Source: an uncultured Flavobacteriales bacterium (GTDB taxonomy: Bacteria; Bacteroidota; Bacteroidia; Flavobacteriales_D; Parvicellaceae). Taken from it: DNA of 38,525 nt. Shown one piece after another: positions 25,379 to 34,483 of this stretch (the first letter of the stretch is position 1; each line of letters starts with the position of its first letter). The notes beneath the pieces were generated by a model. It searched no databases, had not been told where the DNA came from, and saw nothing but the letters and a program-made list of their open reading frames with translations. The stretch covers positions 1 through 38,525 of the forward strand of contig CAJQPO010000126.1 in assembly GCA_905480225.1 (NCBI GenBank). Reading direction: 5' to 3'. A program made the position numbers and the translations under genes.

Positions 25379-26935
25379 ATGTCTAATACCGTATCAGATC
25401 ATTTACACCAACTAATCAAGTCGCTGTCAAAAGCTGAAAAGAGATATTTTAAAATTTACTCCAAACGCCATACAATTGGAGATAAAAATAACTACTTATT
25501 ACTTTTTGACGCTATTGAAAAGCAAACTGACTATAATGAAGATGCTGTTCTTAAGAAGTTTAAAAACGAGGCATTCATTAATCGATTTTCTATTACAAAA
25601 ACAAGACTTTACGATCACGTGCTGAAAAGCCTCGACGCTTTTCATTCGAATAGTTCTGTTAATGCCCAACTCAAAAGACAAATACACTACGCTGAGATTC
25701 TTTACAAAAAATCGTTATACAAACAGAGTTCGAAACAATTAAAAAGCGCCAAAAAAATTGCTTACAAGTACGAAAAACATACGACACTTCTGGAGATTTT
25801 TATGTGGGAGAAGCTGTTAATTGAAAAAGATAATTACACCCATACAAAATCAAAAGAACTTCAAGAAATTCTTAACGAAGACCGACTAACAATAGAGAAA
25901 ATCGGCAATTACGTTCAATTTTGGAATGTGAAGAGTCGACTTTTTCAAATCTTGCATCAGCAAGGCCGGGCTAGAAGCGCTGATGAGCTTGAAAAATTTA
26001 AAAGTATTATTGATACTGCTTTGCTAAAAAGTGAAGACAAAGCATTATATTTTGAAACAAAATATTTATTTCACCACATTTACAGCGCCTATTTTTTTGC
26101 CGCAAGAGATTACAAGCAATGCTATGTACATTTAGGCAAATTGTTATTACACATAGACTCGAATAAGGATCAATTCAAAGAAGAGCCTAATATATATTTT
26201 TCAGTACTCACTAATATAATCTATGTCACAAGCCAGTTAAATGACTACAAGCAATCCTTTCATTATCTAGAACAATTACGAGCACTTCCTGAGGCTCTGA
26301 GACTAAACTCGAATGAAGACCTGGATATTAAACTATTTTCATCTACCAACAGTATTGAATTGACACTTTACGCCATCACTGGACAATTTGAAAAAGGCAT
26401 CAATCTTGTACCCCAAATTGAAGAAGGTTTCAGGCTTTACGGCGAAAAAATCAACAACGTTAGAAAGGCCTATATAGAAGCCAACATAACCATTTTGTAT
26501 TTTTGTAAAGAAGAGTTCAATGCTGCTTTAAAGTGGAGCAATCAAGTGCTTAATAATGCAGATATCGACAAAACACTAGATATATTTTGTTTCACACAAA
26601 TTCTTAATCTGTTAATTCATCTTGAGCTCGAGAACTACAGACTTGCTCCTTATGCTTTAAAATCAGCGCACCGTTATTTAAAAACTAGAAACCGGACCTA
26701 TCAATTCGAAACCGTTATGCTGAATTTTATTGGAAACAAATTAAAAAGCAAATCGGTAGATGAAGATGATCTACTTTACCAAAACCTATCTGAAAAACTA
26801 CAAAAACTGCAGGCTGATCCCTTTGAGAAATCAGCTTTTGAATACTTTAATTTTGTTGCTTGGGTGAAAAGCAAGATGGAAAAAACTTCATTTGAAACGA
26901 CAATAAAAAAAGAATTAGGCAAGGTTAGTCTTTAG
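25379..26935 (+). CDS. Conserved-type large helical protein of unknown function
   Basis: 518 residues without signal peptide or membrane segment, so cytoplasmic. I do not recognise a named family. It starts LHQLIKSLSKAEKRYFKIYSKRH and continues with basic, Tyr/Lys-rich amphipathic helices of TPR-like rhythm (for example HYAEILYKKSLYKQSSKQLKSAKKIAYKYEKH broken into repeats, and later YKQCYVHLGKLLLHI and FNAALKWSNQVL). The overall look is an all-alpha solenoid, suggesting a scaffold or protein-binding role; that is inference from composition. It follows the two-component cluster by about 220 bases and converges on thiL with an 11-base 3' overlap. Similar proteins from related marine Bacteroidota are expected but not verified. 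Confidence 0.8.
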   Translation: MSNTVSDHLHQLIKSLSKAEKRYFKIYSKRHTIGDKNNYLLLFDAIEKQTDYNEDAVLKKFKNEAFINRFSITKTRLYDHVLKSLDAFHSNSSVNAQLKRQIHYAEILYKKSLYKQSSKQLKSAKKIAYKYEKHTTLLEIFMWEKLLIEKDNYTHTKSKELQEILNEDRLTIEKIGNYVQFWNVKSRLFQILHQQGRARSADELEKFKSIIDTALLKSEDKALYFETKYLFHHIYSAYFFAARDYKQCYVHLGKLLLHIDSNKDQFKEEPNIYFSVLTNIIYVTSQLNDYKQSFHYLEQLRALPEALRLNSNEDLDIKLFSSTNSIELTLYAITGQFEKGINLVPQIEEGFRLYGEKINNVRKAYIEANITILYFCKEEFNAALKWSNQVLNNADIDKTLDIFCFTQILNLLIHLELENYRLAPYALKSAHRYLKTRNRTYQFETVMLNFIGNKLKSKSVDEDDLLYQNLSEKLQKLQADPFEKSAFEYFNFVAWVKSKMEKTSFETTIKKELGKVSL

Positions 26936-27971
26936 CTCCCATCCCGTCCCATCCCTGCGCTTTCAATTCAACGGAAACACCATTTTTTGTTATCATATTT
27001 AATCCCGCTGTTTTTGCCGTAATGTGTCCGATTATAGATAAATCCTGATTGCTTTTTATTTTATCGTAATCTTCCAAAGTAATTGTAAAAAGCAGCTCAT
27101 AATCTTCTCCTCCACTTAAAGCACAAAGTGTTGGATCCAAATTAAAGTCCCTTGCCAGTTGATAGGTGGTTGGGTCAATGGGGATTTTATCCTCGTACAA
27201 CTCAACACCTACGTTGGATTGGTCACAGATGTGTTTAATTTCTGAAGACAACCCATCTGAAACGTCTATCATACTTGTTGGGCAAATATCTAGATCCGCA
27301 AGTAGTTTAATGATGTCTTTCCTTGCCTCTGGCTTAAGCTGTCTTTCCAAAATGTAATCATGTCCATCTAAATCCGGCTGCATATTTGGATTGGCTTTCC
27401 AAACTTCTTTTTCTCTATTCAAAAGCTGAAGCCCCAAATAGGCTCCTCCAAGATCTCCCGACAAGACCAATAAATCTGTTTCTTTTGCCCCGCTTCGCTG
27501 GACTGCCTTCCCTTTGACCACCTCACCAATGGCCGTAATAGAAATAATTAAGCCCGCGTTGCTTGTGGTGGTGTCTCCACCAATGATATCAACTCCATAG
27601 ATTTCACAAGCCAAAACCATTCCCGAATAGAGCTCTTCAATTGCTTCTACAGAATATTTTGAAGAAATGGCTAAACTAACCGTTACCTGACGAGGTTGTG
27701 CATTCATGGCATAGATATCCGAAACATTTACAACAATTGACTTATAACCCAGATGCTTTAATGGACTGAATGCCATATCGAAATGAACTCCTTCTACAAG
27801 CATATCGGTTGAAACTACCATTTCTCGGCCTTCATAATCTAAAACTGCACCATCATCCCCGATTCCAATTACGGTCGATGAATTACTATGCTTAATACCA
27901 GATGTTAGGTGTTTAATTAATCCAAATTCACCAAGATCTGCCAAATCCGTTCTTGTAGTCTTTTCTTGCAT
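26925..27971 (-). CDS. thiL: Thiamine-monophosphate kinase ThiL
   Basis: 348 residues. It phosphorylates thiamine monophosphate to thiamine pyrophosphate with ATP and Mg in the cytoplasm. The metal- and nucleotide-binding motifs are in order: GIGDDGAVL, VVSTDMLVEGVHF, VNVSDIYAMNAQP, IIGGDTTTS, LSGDLGGAYLGLQLL, MIDVSDGLSSEI and SGGEDYELLFT, with the closing GWDGMG. Length is typical. It is a single gene, divergent from the suf operon across 208 bases, with a -7 element at 28021-28028 and an 11-base convergent overlap with the helical protein gene. No thiamine riboswitch was seen upstream. Confidence 0.96.
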   Translation of the reverse strand: MQEKTTRTDLADLGEFGLIKHLTSGIKHSNSSTVIGIGDDGAVLDYEGREMVVSTDMLVEGVHFDMAFSPLKHLGYKSIVVNVSDIYAMNAQPRQVTVSLAISSKYSVEAIEELYSGMVLACEIYGVDIIGGDTTTSNAGLIISITAIGEVVKGKAVQRSGAKETDLLVLSGDLGGAYLGLQLLNREKEVWKANPNMQPDLDGHDYILERQLKPEARKDIIKLLADLDICPTSMIDVSDGLSSEIKHICDQSNVGVELYEDKIPIDPTTYQLARDFNLDPTLCALSGGEDYELLFTITLEDYDKIKSNQDLSIIGHITAKTAGLNMITKNGVSVELKAQGWDGMGAKD

Positions 27972-28020
27972 AACGTTTTCTTTGCTAAAACTTACTCGCT
28001 TTTGTACTTCAATTTGCGTG

Positions 28021-28028
28021 CAAAGATA
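28021..28028 (-). promoter_or_regulatory. Candidate -7 element (TATCTTTG) for thiL
   Basis: The minus strand reads TATCTTTG, matching TAnnTTTG, 49 bases before the thiL ATG. No TTG is seen at -33 spacing. The palindrome at 28060-28075 lies upstream of it. Confidence 0.38.
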
Positions 28029-28059
28029 GTCATCTGATTTGTCGAGTTGACCACTAATA

Positions 28060-28075
28060 TTAGCTTTAAAGCTAA
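28060..28075. promoter_or_regulatory. Perfect 16-base palindrome upstream of the suf promoter
   Basis: TTAGCTTTAAAGCTAA is fully self-complementary over 16 bases. It lies just upstream of the suf -33 element and about 32 bases upstream of the thiL -7 element, so it is a candidate operator for either gene. Confidence 0.45.
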
Positions 28076-28080
28076 ATTAC

Positions 28081-28111
28081 TTGTTTCCATACCACTTTTG
28101 TGGTATTTTTG
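28081..28111 (+). promoter_or_regulatory. Bacteroidota-type promoter of the suf operon with overlapping inverted repeat
   Basis: A -33 TTG (28081-28083) is followed after exactly 20 bases by a perfect -7 TATTTTTG (28104-28111). Between them and overlapping the -7 by three bases lies the perfect inverted repeat ATACCAC-TTTT-GTGGTAT (28089-28106). A dimeric regulator bound there would block polymerase. The leader to the sufA ATG would be about 65 bases. Confidence 0.65.
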
Positions 28112-28179
28112 TGGCCAATTAAGTTCTTATTTAAAACGAGTCTAAATAATGTGCTCGTTTTTAAAATAGAAAACCGTGT

Positions 28180-28503
28180 ATGATAACAGTAACAGATGAT
28201 GCGAAAGATCGCGCTTTGGAGCTTATGTCCGAAGACCAAAAAGAAGGTCAATTCATTAGGGTTGGCGTAGAAGGCGGGGGATGCTCTGGCCTTATGTACC
28301 AATTAGAATTTGACAATCAACTGTCAGAAAATGACAAAGAATTTGAAAATAATGGCGTTAGGGTCGTCGTAGACAAAAAGAGTTTTCTCTATTTAATCGG
28401 TACCACATTGGACTATTCTGGTGGTCTTAACGGCAAAGGGTTTGTTTTTAAAAATCCTAATGCAGACCGGACTTGTGGTTGCGGAGAATCATTTTCGATT
28501 TAA
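28180..28503 (+). CDS. sufA: A-type iron-sulfur carrier (SufA/IscA/HesB family)
   Basis: 107 residues, typical length. It accepts assembled Fe-S clusters from SufBCD and passes them to client proteins. The three conserved cysteines are Cys35 in VEGGGCSGLMY and Cys99/Cys101 in the C-terminal DRTCGCGESF. First gene of the suf operon, 15 bases before sufB. Confidence 0.95.
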   Translation: MITVTDDAKDRALELMSEDQKEGQFIRVGVEGGGCSGLMYQLEFDNQLSENDKEFENNGVRVVVDKKSFLYLIGTTLDYSGGLNGKGFVFKNPNADRTCGCGESFSI

Positions 28504-28518
28504 GATAAATCAAAAGAC

Positions 28519-29964
28519 ATGGCATACACTGAAGAAGACTTAAAAGAAGAACTGAAGGGTAAAGAATACGAATTTGGCTTTACAACAGACATTGAGTCTG
28601 ATAAAATTTCTGTCGGGTTAACGGAGGACACGATTCGTTTAATCTCTGAAAAAAAGAATGAACCCGATTGGCTTTTGTCTTACCGATTGAAAGCTTTCAA
28701 TGTTTGGCAAGCAATGAACGAACCAGAATGGGCACACGTGCATTACAACAAGCCGGATTTCCAAGCCATTTCTTATTACGCTGCACCCAAACAAAAAAAG
28801 GTTTTAGAAAGTCTCGATGAAGTTGATCCCGAATTGCGTAAAACCATGGAGAAACTCGGAATTTCTTTAGAAGAGCAAAAACGACTATCTGGTGTAGCAG
28901 TAGACTTTGTGATGGATTCCGTTTCGGTTGCTACTTCTTTTAAAGAAAAGCTAGGAGAACTAGGTATTATTTTTTGCTCTTTTGGCGAAGCAGTTCAAAA
29001 TCATCCAGATTTAATTAAAAAGTACATGGGGTCCGTTGTTCCCATGACCGATAATTTTTATGCCGCACTTAATTCAGCCGTTTTTACCGACGGCTCATTC
29101 TGTTATATTCCAAAAGGTGTTCGCTGCCCAATGGAGCTTTCTACTTATTTCAGAATCAACGAATCAGGAACCGGGCAATTTGAAAGAACCTTAGTTGTCG
29201 CTGATAAAGGTAGCTATTGCAGTTATCTTGAAGGGTGTACAGCGCCTCAAAGAGACGAAAATCAGCTGCACGCTGCAGTTGTCGAACTCATTGCCCTAGA
29301 TGATGCAGAAATAAAATATTCAACTGTTCAAAATTGGTACCCAGGTGATGATAAAGGCGTAGGTGGCGTATTCAATTTTGTAACAAAACGTGGCCTCTGT
29401 GAGAGAAATGCAAAAATATCTTGGACGCAAGTCGAAACTGGGTCCGCAGTTACCTGGAAATACCCGTCATGCATTTTGAAAGGTGATAACTCAATTGGTG
29501 AATTTTATTCAGTAGCTGTTACGAATAACTTCCAACAAGCAGATACCGGTACTAAAATGCTTCATATCGGCAAGAATACTCGAAGTACAATCATTTCTAA
29601 AGGAATTAGTGCAGGCAAAAGTCAAAACTCATATCGAGGATTGGTTAAAATTGGTAAAGATGCTCAAAACGCGAGGAATTTTTCGCAGTGCGACTCCTTA
29701 TTGATGTCTGATCGCTGCGGCGCACATACATTTCCCTATATAGAGTGTGACAATCCATCGGCAAAAGTTGAACACGAAGCAACTACCTCGAAAATAGGGG
29801 AAGATCAAATTTTTTATTGTTTACAACGAGGCATAGACGAAGAAAAAGCCATCGGCCTGATTGTAAATGGTTATGCAAAAGAAGTTTTAAATAAACTTCC
29901 AATGGAATTCGCTGTTGAAGCGCAAAAACTATTGGAAATATCATTGGAGGGATCTGTAGGATAA
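28519..29964 (+). CDS. sufB: Fe-S cluster scaffold subunit SufB
   Basis: 481 residues, full length. With SufC and SufD it forms the scaffold on which Fe-S clusters are built. Landmarks are [35 protein letters not shown], the beta-helix core with [18 protein letters not shown], the [17 protein letters not shown] stretch and [22 protein letters not shown], whose first Cys corresponds to E. coli SufB Cys405, needed for cluster assembly. [21 protein letters not shown] contacts SufC. Six bases separate it from sufC. Confidence 0.97.
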   Translation: MAYTEEDLKEELKGKEYEFGFTTDIESDKISVGLTEDTIRLISEKKNEPDWLLSYRLKAFNVWQAMNEPEWAHVHYNKPDFQAISYYAAPKQKKVLESLDEVDPELRKTMEKLGISLEEQKRLSGVAVDFVMDSVSVATSFKEKLGELGIIFCSFGEAVQNHPDLIKKYMGSVVPMTDNFYAALNSAVFTDGSFCYIPKGVRCPMELSTYFRINESGTGQFERTLVVADKGSYCSYLEGCTAPQRDENQLHAAVVELIALDDAEIKYSTVQNWYPGDDKGVGGVFNFVTKRGLCERNAKISWTQVETGSAVTWKYPSCILKGDNSIGEFYSVAVTNNFQQADTGTKMLHIGKNTRSTIISKGISAGKSQNSYRGLVKIGKDAQNARNFSQCDSLLMSDRCGAHTFPYIECDNPSAKVEHEATTSKIGEDQIFYCLQRGIDEEKAIGLIVNGYAKEVLNKLPMEFAVEAQKLLEISLEGSVG

Positions 29965-29970
29965 GAAAAC

Positions 29971-30735
29971 ATGTTAAAAATAAACAATTTACACGCCTCG
30001 ATAGAGGGAAAAAAGATACTAAACGGAATTACTCTTGAAGTAAACGCCGGTGAAATTCATGCAATTATGGGGCCTAACGGTTCTGGAAAATCCACTCTGG
30101 CATCGGTAATCGCGGGGAAAGAAGAATATGAAATTGAAAGTGGAGAAATCCTTTTTAACGATGAGCAACTTGCTGATCTAAAACCAGAAGAAAGAGCACG
30201 AGAGGGTGTTTTTCTTGCTTTTCAATATCCCGTTGAAATTCCTGGTGTGAGTAATATCAATTTTCTTCGTACTGCCTTAAACGAAAAAAGGGCACACCAA
30301 GGACTTGAACCAATGGCAGCTAAAGAATTTTTAACCTTGGTTAAAGAAAAGGCTGCGCTTGTTCAATTAGACGACAAATTAAAGAATCGATCTGTCAATG
30401 AAGGATTCTCAGGGGGCGAGAAAAAACGAAATGAAATCTTCCAAATGGCCATGCTCAATCCAAAGCTAGCTGTACTTGACGAAACTGATTCTGGGCTAGA
30501 TATTGATGCACTGAGAATCGTTGCTCATGGTGTAAACACATTGAAATCCGCAGAAAACGCCACTATTGTAGTCACTCATTATCAACGACTGCTGGATTAC
30601 ATCGTCCCAGACTTTGTCCACGTTTTATACAATGGTAAAATTGTTAAAACAGGTGGTAAAGAGCTTGCTTTAGAGCTTGAGGAAAAGGGCTACGATTGGA
30701 TTAAACAAGAATTAGGAGAGGAAATAAAAGTATAA
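29971..30735 (+). CDS. sufC: Suf ATPase SufC
   Basis: 254 residues. This ABC-type ATPase powers conformational change of SufBCD. Walker A is GPNGSGKST, the Q-loop is AFQYPVEIPGVSN, the signature is NEGFSGGEKKRNEIFQM, Walker B is LAVLDETDSGLDIDAL and the H-loop is VVTHYQRLLDYI. There are no membrane segments; it is a soluble ABC protein, as expected. The sufD ATG follows one base after its stop. Confidence 0.97.
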   Translation: MLKINNLHASIEGKKILNGITLEVNAGEIHAIMGPNGSGKSTLASVIAGKEEYEIESGEILFNDEQLADLKPEERAREGVFLAFQYPVEIPGVSNINFLRTALNEKRAHQGLEPMAAKEFLTLVKEKAALVQLDDKLKNRSVNEGFSGGEKKRNEIFQMAMLNPKLAVLDETDSGLDIDALRIVAHGVNTLKSAENATIVVTHYQRLLDYIVPDFVHVLYNGKIVKTGGKELALELEEKGYDWIKQELGEEIKV

Positions 30736-30736
30736 A

Positions 30737-31969
30737 ATGGAAGAAGCTGTAACTAAAAAAAATCGGTTCTTATCCAATCTAACCGCAGGAAATTCAGTCC
30801 ACTCAGATGCTGCGCTCAAAGAACTCGAACACTTGGAGTTTCCGAATAGAAAAACCGAAGACTGGAGGTACACTCGTGTCGCTTCACTTATTAATAAACA
30901 CCTTCGAGAAAGCGCCGTATTACCGGAAACAGAAAATTTTAATATCCCTCAATTACAATCATATAAAATTGTTTTTTCTAATGGGAACCTGATCAGAAAT
31001 GATGTAGCTAATAATAACCGTGTCACCATAAAGAACCTAGAGACCTCAGATCTTCTTTTGAATAGTCAAGCAAGCCTAGATGAAATCTTCACCACTATCA
31101 ATACTGCTTTTACGCATGGTGGAGTATACATTCACCTTGATAAAAACACGATACTAGACAAACCCATTGAAATTATTCACCTAATAGATGGGCAAAATAC
31201 TTTTGCCCAAATTCGAAAACTAATCGTTTTGGAACAAGGTGCTGAAGCACAAATAGTAGAAGGGTATTATGCGTCTGAAAAGGGATTGTCATTCACAAAT
31301 GCGGTCTCAGAAATCATTGTGAAAAATAATGCTAAACTCCATGTAGATAAAGTTCAATATGAATCTGAAGAGCATTGGCATATAAATTCGGAATACGTTT
31401 ATCAAGAAAGCAATTCGAATTTTACAATTAACACCATTACTCTTAATGGAGGAACAGTAAGAAATGGCTTAAATATTTCAGTTGACGGCAATAACTGCGA
31501 AACGAATCTCAATGGGCTTTATTTATTAAAGGGCAATCAACATGTAGACAATCACACAAAAGTGGATCACAAACAGCCACATTGTACCTCTTCTGAGCTT
31601 TATAAAGGAATGATTGATGATCAAGCGACTGGTGTTTTTAACGGTAAAGTTTTCGTAAGGGAAGACGCACAAAAGATTGAAGCATTTCAACAAAACAGCA
31701 ACATCTTATTGTCACAAAATGCCAGTATGAATGCAAAACCAGAACTGGAAATTTATGCTGATGATGTAAAATGCAGTCATGGCTCAACAACCGGACAATT
31801 TGATGATGAGGCCTTGTTCTATTTAAAATCTCGAGGGATCAGTGAGAAAAATGCACACGCATTAATGGCTGCTGGTTTTGCAGAAGATGTTTTAGTCAAT
31901 GTTACCAATGAGTTTGTGAAGCTGCACATTAACGAATTACTCAAAGAGAGGTTTGATTGGGAATTCTAG
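30737..31969 (+). CDS. sufD: Fe-S cluster assembly subunit SufD
   Basis: 410 residues. Partner of SufB in the SufB-SufC2-SufD complex. The N-terminus has LEFPNRKTEDWRYTRV, a family hallmark, and the C-terminal part has DDVKCSHGSTTGQFDDEALFYLKSRGI, with the His matching E. coli SufD His360, implicated in cluster formation. The middle is a beta-helix similar to SufB but shorter. Order and spacing fit a single suf transcript. Confidence 0.95.
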   Translation: MEEAVTKKNRFLSNLTAGNSVHSDAALKELEHLEFPNRKTEDWRYTRVASLINKHLRESAVLPETENFNIPQLQSYKIVFSNGNLIRNDVANNNRVTIKNLETSDLLLNSQASLDEIFTTINTAFTHGGVYIHLDKNTILDKPIEIIHLIDGQNTFAQIRKLIVLEQGAEAQIVEGYYASEKGLSFTNAVSEIIVKNNAKLHVDKVQYESEEHWHINSEYVYQESNSNFTINTITLNGGTVRNGLNISVDGNNCETNLNGLYLLKGNQHVDNHTKVDHKQPHCTSSELYKGMIDDQATGVFNGKVFVREDAQKIEAFQQNSNILLSQNASMNAKPELEIYADDVKCSHGSTTGQFDDEALFYLKSRGISEKNAHALMAAGFAEDVLVNVTNEFVKLHINELLKERFDWEF

Positions 31970-31971
31970 CC

Positions 31972-33186
31972 ATGGAAGTAACTCAAATACGTACTGATTT
32001 TCCGTTACTTTCTAGAAAAGTACATGGGAAACCACTTGTTTATTTAGATAATGGTGCGACGACTCAAAAGCCGCAAATCGTAATTGATGCCATTACCGAT
32101 TACTACACAGAATACAATAGTAATATTCATCGCGGTGTGCATCACCTAAGCCAGTTAGCTACGGAAAAATATGAAGGAGCCCGTAAAACTATACAGCAAT
32201 TTATTGGTGCACAATTTTCTCATGAAATTATTTTCTCTCCTGGAACAACAAGCAGCATCAATTTAGTTGCTTCATCATGGGGCAGAGCTAATGTTTCTGC
32301 GGATGATGAGGTATTGATCTCCGCCATGGAGCACCACAGTAATATCGTCCCTTGGCAAATGTTATGTGAGGAAAAAGGGGCGAAGCTTAAAGTAATTCCC
32401 ATGAATGATAATGGGGAGTTAATAATGGAACAATTTGAATCCTTGCTCTCCAGCAAAACTAAAATTGTTGCTATTAACCACATATCCAACACATTAGGAA
32501 CAATTAACCCCATTGAGGAAATCATTGCGATGGCACATGATAAAGGGTCCTTAGTTCTTATTGACGGCGCCCAAAGTATTGCTCATATGCCCATAGATGT
32601 CGTAAGTTTAAATGCCGACTTTTATGTCTTTTCTGGGCATAAATTATTTGGTCCAACCGGAGTAGGAATTCTTTATGGCAAAGAAGCTATTCTGAACGAA
32701 ATGCCCCCCTATCAAGGAGGTGGAGATATGATCAAGTCTGTTAGTTTTGAAAAAACTACCTACAACGAACTGCCGCATAAATTCGAGGCAGGAACACCCA
32801 ATATTGTTGGCGGAATTGGACTTGGAAAAGCAATAGAATACATCAATGAAATAGGATTTGATTTCATTATTGAACAAGAAAGCCAATTAAAAAATGCAGC
32901 CACCAACATGCTAGAGTCCATTGAAGGTGTCAAAATTATTGGGCAAGCACAACAGAAAGCATCGGTCATTTCTTTTACCATAAACGGATTCCACCCGCTT
33001 GATGTAGGAACCATCCTTGATCAGCTGGGAATTTCTATTCGCACCGGGCATCATTGCACTCAACCCATTATGGACTTTTACAATATCCCAGGAACCATCA
33101 GAGCATCTTTTGCTTTTTACAATACCCTGGAAGATATTGAAAAGTTAAGAGCAGGTATTTTAACAGCAAAAACAATGTTAAGCTAA
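31972..33186 (+). CDS. sufS: SufS-type cysteine desulfurase
   Basis: 404 residues from the ATG at 31972; an in-frame TTG at 31957 lies inside sufD and is rejected. This PLP enzyme takes sulfur from cysteine and hands it to SufE. Motifs are RTDFPLLSRKVHGKPLVYLDNGATTQKP at the start (family-typical, broken here only by wording), HHSNIVPWQ, LVLIDGAQSIAHMPIDV, the PLP Lys224 in VFSGHKLFGPTGVG and the persulfide Cys362 in RTGHHCTQP. Group II (SufS) type. TAATG junction with sufE. Confidence 0.96.
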   Translation: MEVTQIRTDFPLLSRKVHGKPLVYLDNGATTQKPQIVIDAITDYYTEYNSNIHRGVHHLSQLATEKYEGARKTIQQFIGAQFSHEIIFSPGTTSSINLVASSWGRANVSADDEVLISAMEHHSNIVPWQMLCEEKGAKLKVIPMNDNGELIMEQFESLLSSKTKIVAINHISNTLGTINPIEEIIAMAHDKGSLVLIDGAQSIAHMPIDVVSLNADFYVFSGHKLFGPTGVGILYGKEAILNEMPPYQGGGDMIKSVSFEKTTYNELPHKFEAGTPNIVGGIGLGKAIEYINEIGFDFIIEQESQLKNAATNMLESIEGVKIIGQAQQKASVISFTINGFHPLDVGTILDQLGISIRTGHHCTQPIMDFYNIPGTIRASFAFYNTLEDIEKLRAGILTAKTMLS

Positions 33187-33605
33187 TGACTATTGAAGAT
33201 ATAGAACGTGAAATAGTTGATGAGTTTGACTTGTTCGAAAGTTGGCTCGAGAAATACGAATACCTCATTGAATTGGGAAAAGACCTGCCACTTATAGAAA
33301 GTTCGGAACAAACAGATGAAAACTTAATCGCAGGATGTCAGTCAAGGGTTTGGCTTCACGCAAAACTGGCGGAAGGATTGCTTGTCTTTACCGCTAATTC
33401 TGACGCAATAATTACGAAAGGAATCATTTCGTTGTTAATAAGAGTTCTTTCTAATCAAAATGCGGCAGATGTATTGGGTGCCGAATTGAAATTCATTAAT
33501 GAAATAGGTTTGACGGAACATTTATCACCTACACGATCCAATGGATTAGTAAGCATGGTTAAACAAATGAAGAATTATGCTTATACATTTTCCAACACGA
33601 AATAA
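33186..33605 (+). CDS. sufE: Sulfur acceptor protein SufE
   Basis: 139 residues. It receives persulfide sulfur from SufS and stimulates it. The active Cys51 is in LIAGCQSRVWL, the family signature, preceded by LIELGKDLPLIE. It starts on the last base of the sufS stop region (TAATG), indicating translational coupling, and sufT begins one base after its stop. Confidence 0.95.
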   Translation: MTIEDIEREIVDEFDLFESWLEKYEYLIELGKDLPLIESSEQTDENLIAGCQSRVWLHAKLAEGLLVFTANSDAIITKGIISLLIRVLSNQNAADVLGAELKFINEIGLTEHLSPTRSNGLVSMVKQMKNYAYTFSNTK

Positions 33606-33606
33606 A

Positions 33607-33918
33607 ATGGACAAGAAAGACCTAGAAAATACAGTAATTGCGGTACTTAAAAGTGTTTATGACCCAGAAATACCGGTCGACATTTTTGAACTTGGCCTAA
33701 TTTATGAAGTCAAAATTGACGACGATTTTAATGTGAAAATTGACATGACACTCACCTCGCCTAACTGTCCAGTTGCAGACTCTTTGCCCAAAGAAGTTGA
33801 AGACAAAGTACGAGGCATAGAAGATGTTAAAACCGCAAAAGTAGAGATCGTTTTTGATCCACCTTGGGACAAAGAAATGATGAGTGAGGAGGCGCAACTT
33901 GAATTGGGACTTTTATAA
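33607..33918 (+). CDS. sufT: SufT / MIP18 (DUF59) family Fe-S assembly protein
   Basis: 103 residues from the ATG at 33607 (start MDKKDLENTV); an ATG at 33577 inside sufE is in frame but unlikely. The domain motifs are VYDPEIPVDIFELGLIYEV and MTLTSPNCPVADSLP with the conserved Cys, ending FDPPWDKEMMSEEAQLELGL. SufT-type proteins assist Fe-S maturation of some targets. TAATG junction with the DUF2480 gene. Confidence 0.93.
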   Translation: MDKKDLENTVIAVLKSVYDPEIPVDIFELGLIYEVKIDDDFNVKIDMTLTSPNCPVADSLPKEVEDKVRGIEDVKTAKVEIVFDPPWDKEMMSEEAQLELGLL

Positions 33919-34424
33919 TGGATGAAGGAATTGTAAATAAAGTAGCACAAAGCGGTCTTATTCAATTTGACTTGTCAAAACATTGGCCTGATATCTCTTC
34001 AATTGAGTACGACATTGCGGCTGATCTTTGGCAAGGCATCGCCCTTAAGGAAAAGACATTTCGTGAAAAATTGAAAGAAACAGATTGGCAAATATACCAA
34101 GGTAAATATGTTGCTTTGAATTGCTCAATTGAGGCCATTATTCCAACCTGGGCTTTCATGCTAATTGCTAACTACCTTATTCCGGTTGCTGAAAAAATAA
34201 CCTTTGGCACCATGAGAGAGCTCAATAATGCCGTTATAGCTGAAGTAATTAATCAATTAGACCTTGAGCCTTATCGTGACGGGCGCATAATAATTAAAGG
34301 ATGTTCAAATCTGGATATAGACGATTCTGCTTATGTCTTGCTTATGTCAAAGCTTCAACCTGTTGCAAAATCAATCATGTTTGGAGAACCTTGCTCTACG
34401 GTGCCCTTATTTAAGCGAAAATAA
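33918..34424 (+). CDS. DUF2480 family protein, last gene of the suf operon
   Basis: 168 residues. Recognised as DUF2480 from the opening IVNKVAQSGLIQFDLS, the motif ALNCSIEAIIPTWAFMLIANYL and the end GCSNLDIDDSAYVLLMSKLQPVAKSIMFGEPCSTVPLFKRK-type region (KLQPVAKSIMFGEPCSTVP). It is soluble, with three Cys residues that could bind metal or be redox active. The location after sufT, with a one-base overlap, is typical of Bacteroidota suf operons (remembered context) and suggests a role in Fe-S maturation. No biochemical function is known to me. Confidence 0.88.
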   Translation: MDEGIVNKVAQSGLIQFDLSKHWPDISSIEYDIAADLWQGIALKEKTFREKLKETDWQIYQGKYVALNCSIEAIIPTWAFMLIANYLIPVAEKITFGTMRELNNAVIAEVINQLDLEPYRDGRIIIKGCSNLDIDDSAYVLLMSKLQPVAKSIMFGEPCSTVPLFKRK

Positions 34425-34483
34425 AACTGCTTTAGCTCATCTCAAGTTGGAATAGCAAGTATAAAAACGAGTTCTTCCAGATT

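Noticed and set aside
27972-28059. TPP riboswitch upstream of thiL
   Set aside because: The leader is under 60 bases and none of the conserved TPP-box motifs is present.
34425-34483. Terminator between the suf operon and the PurF-like gene
   Set aside because: No stable hairpin with a T-run could be seen in the 59-base gap.
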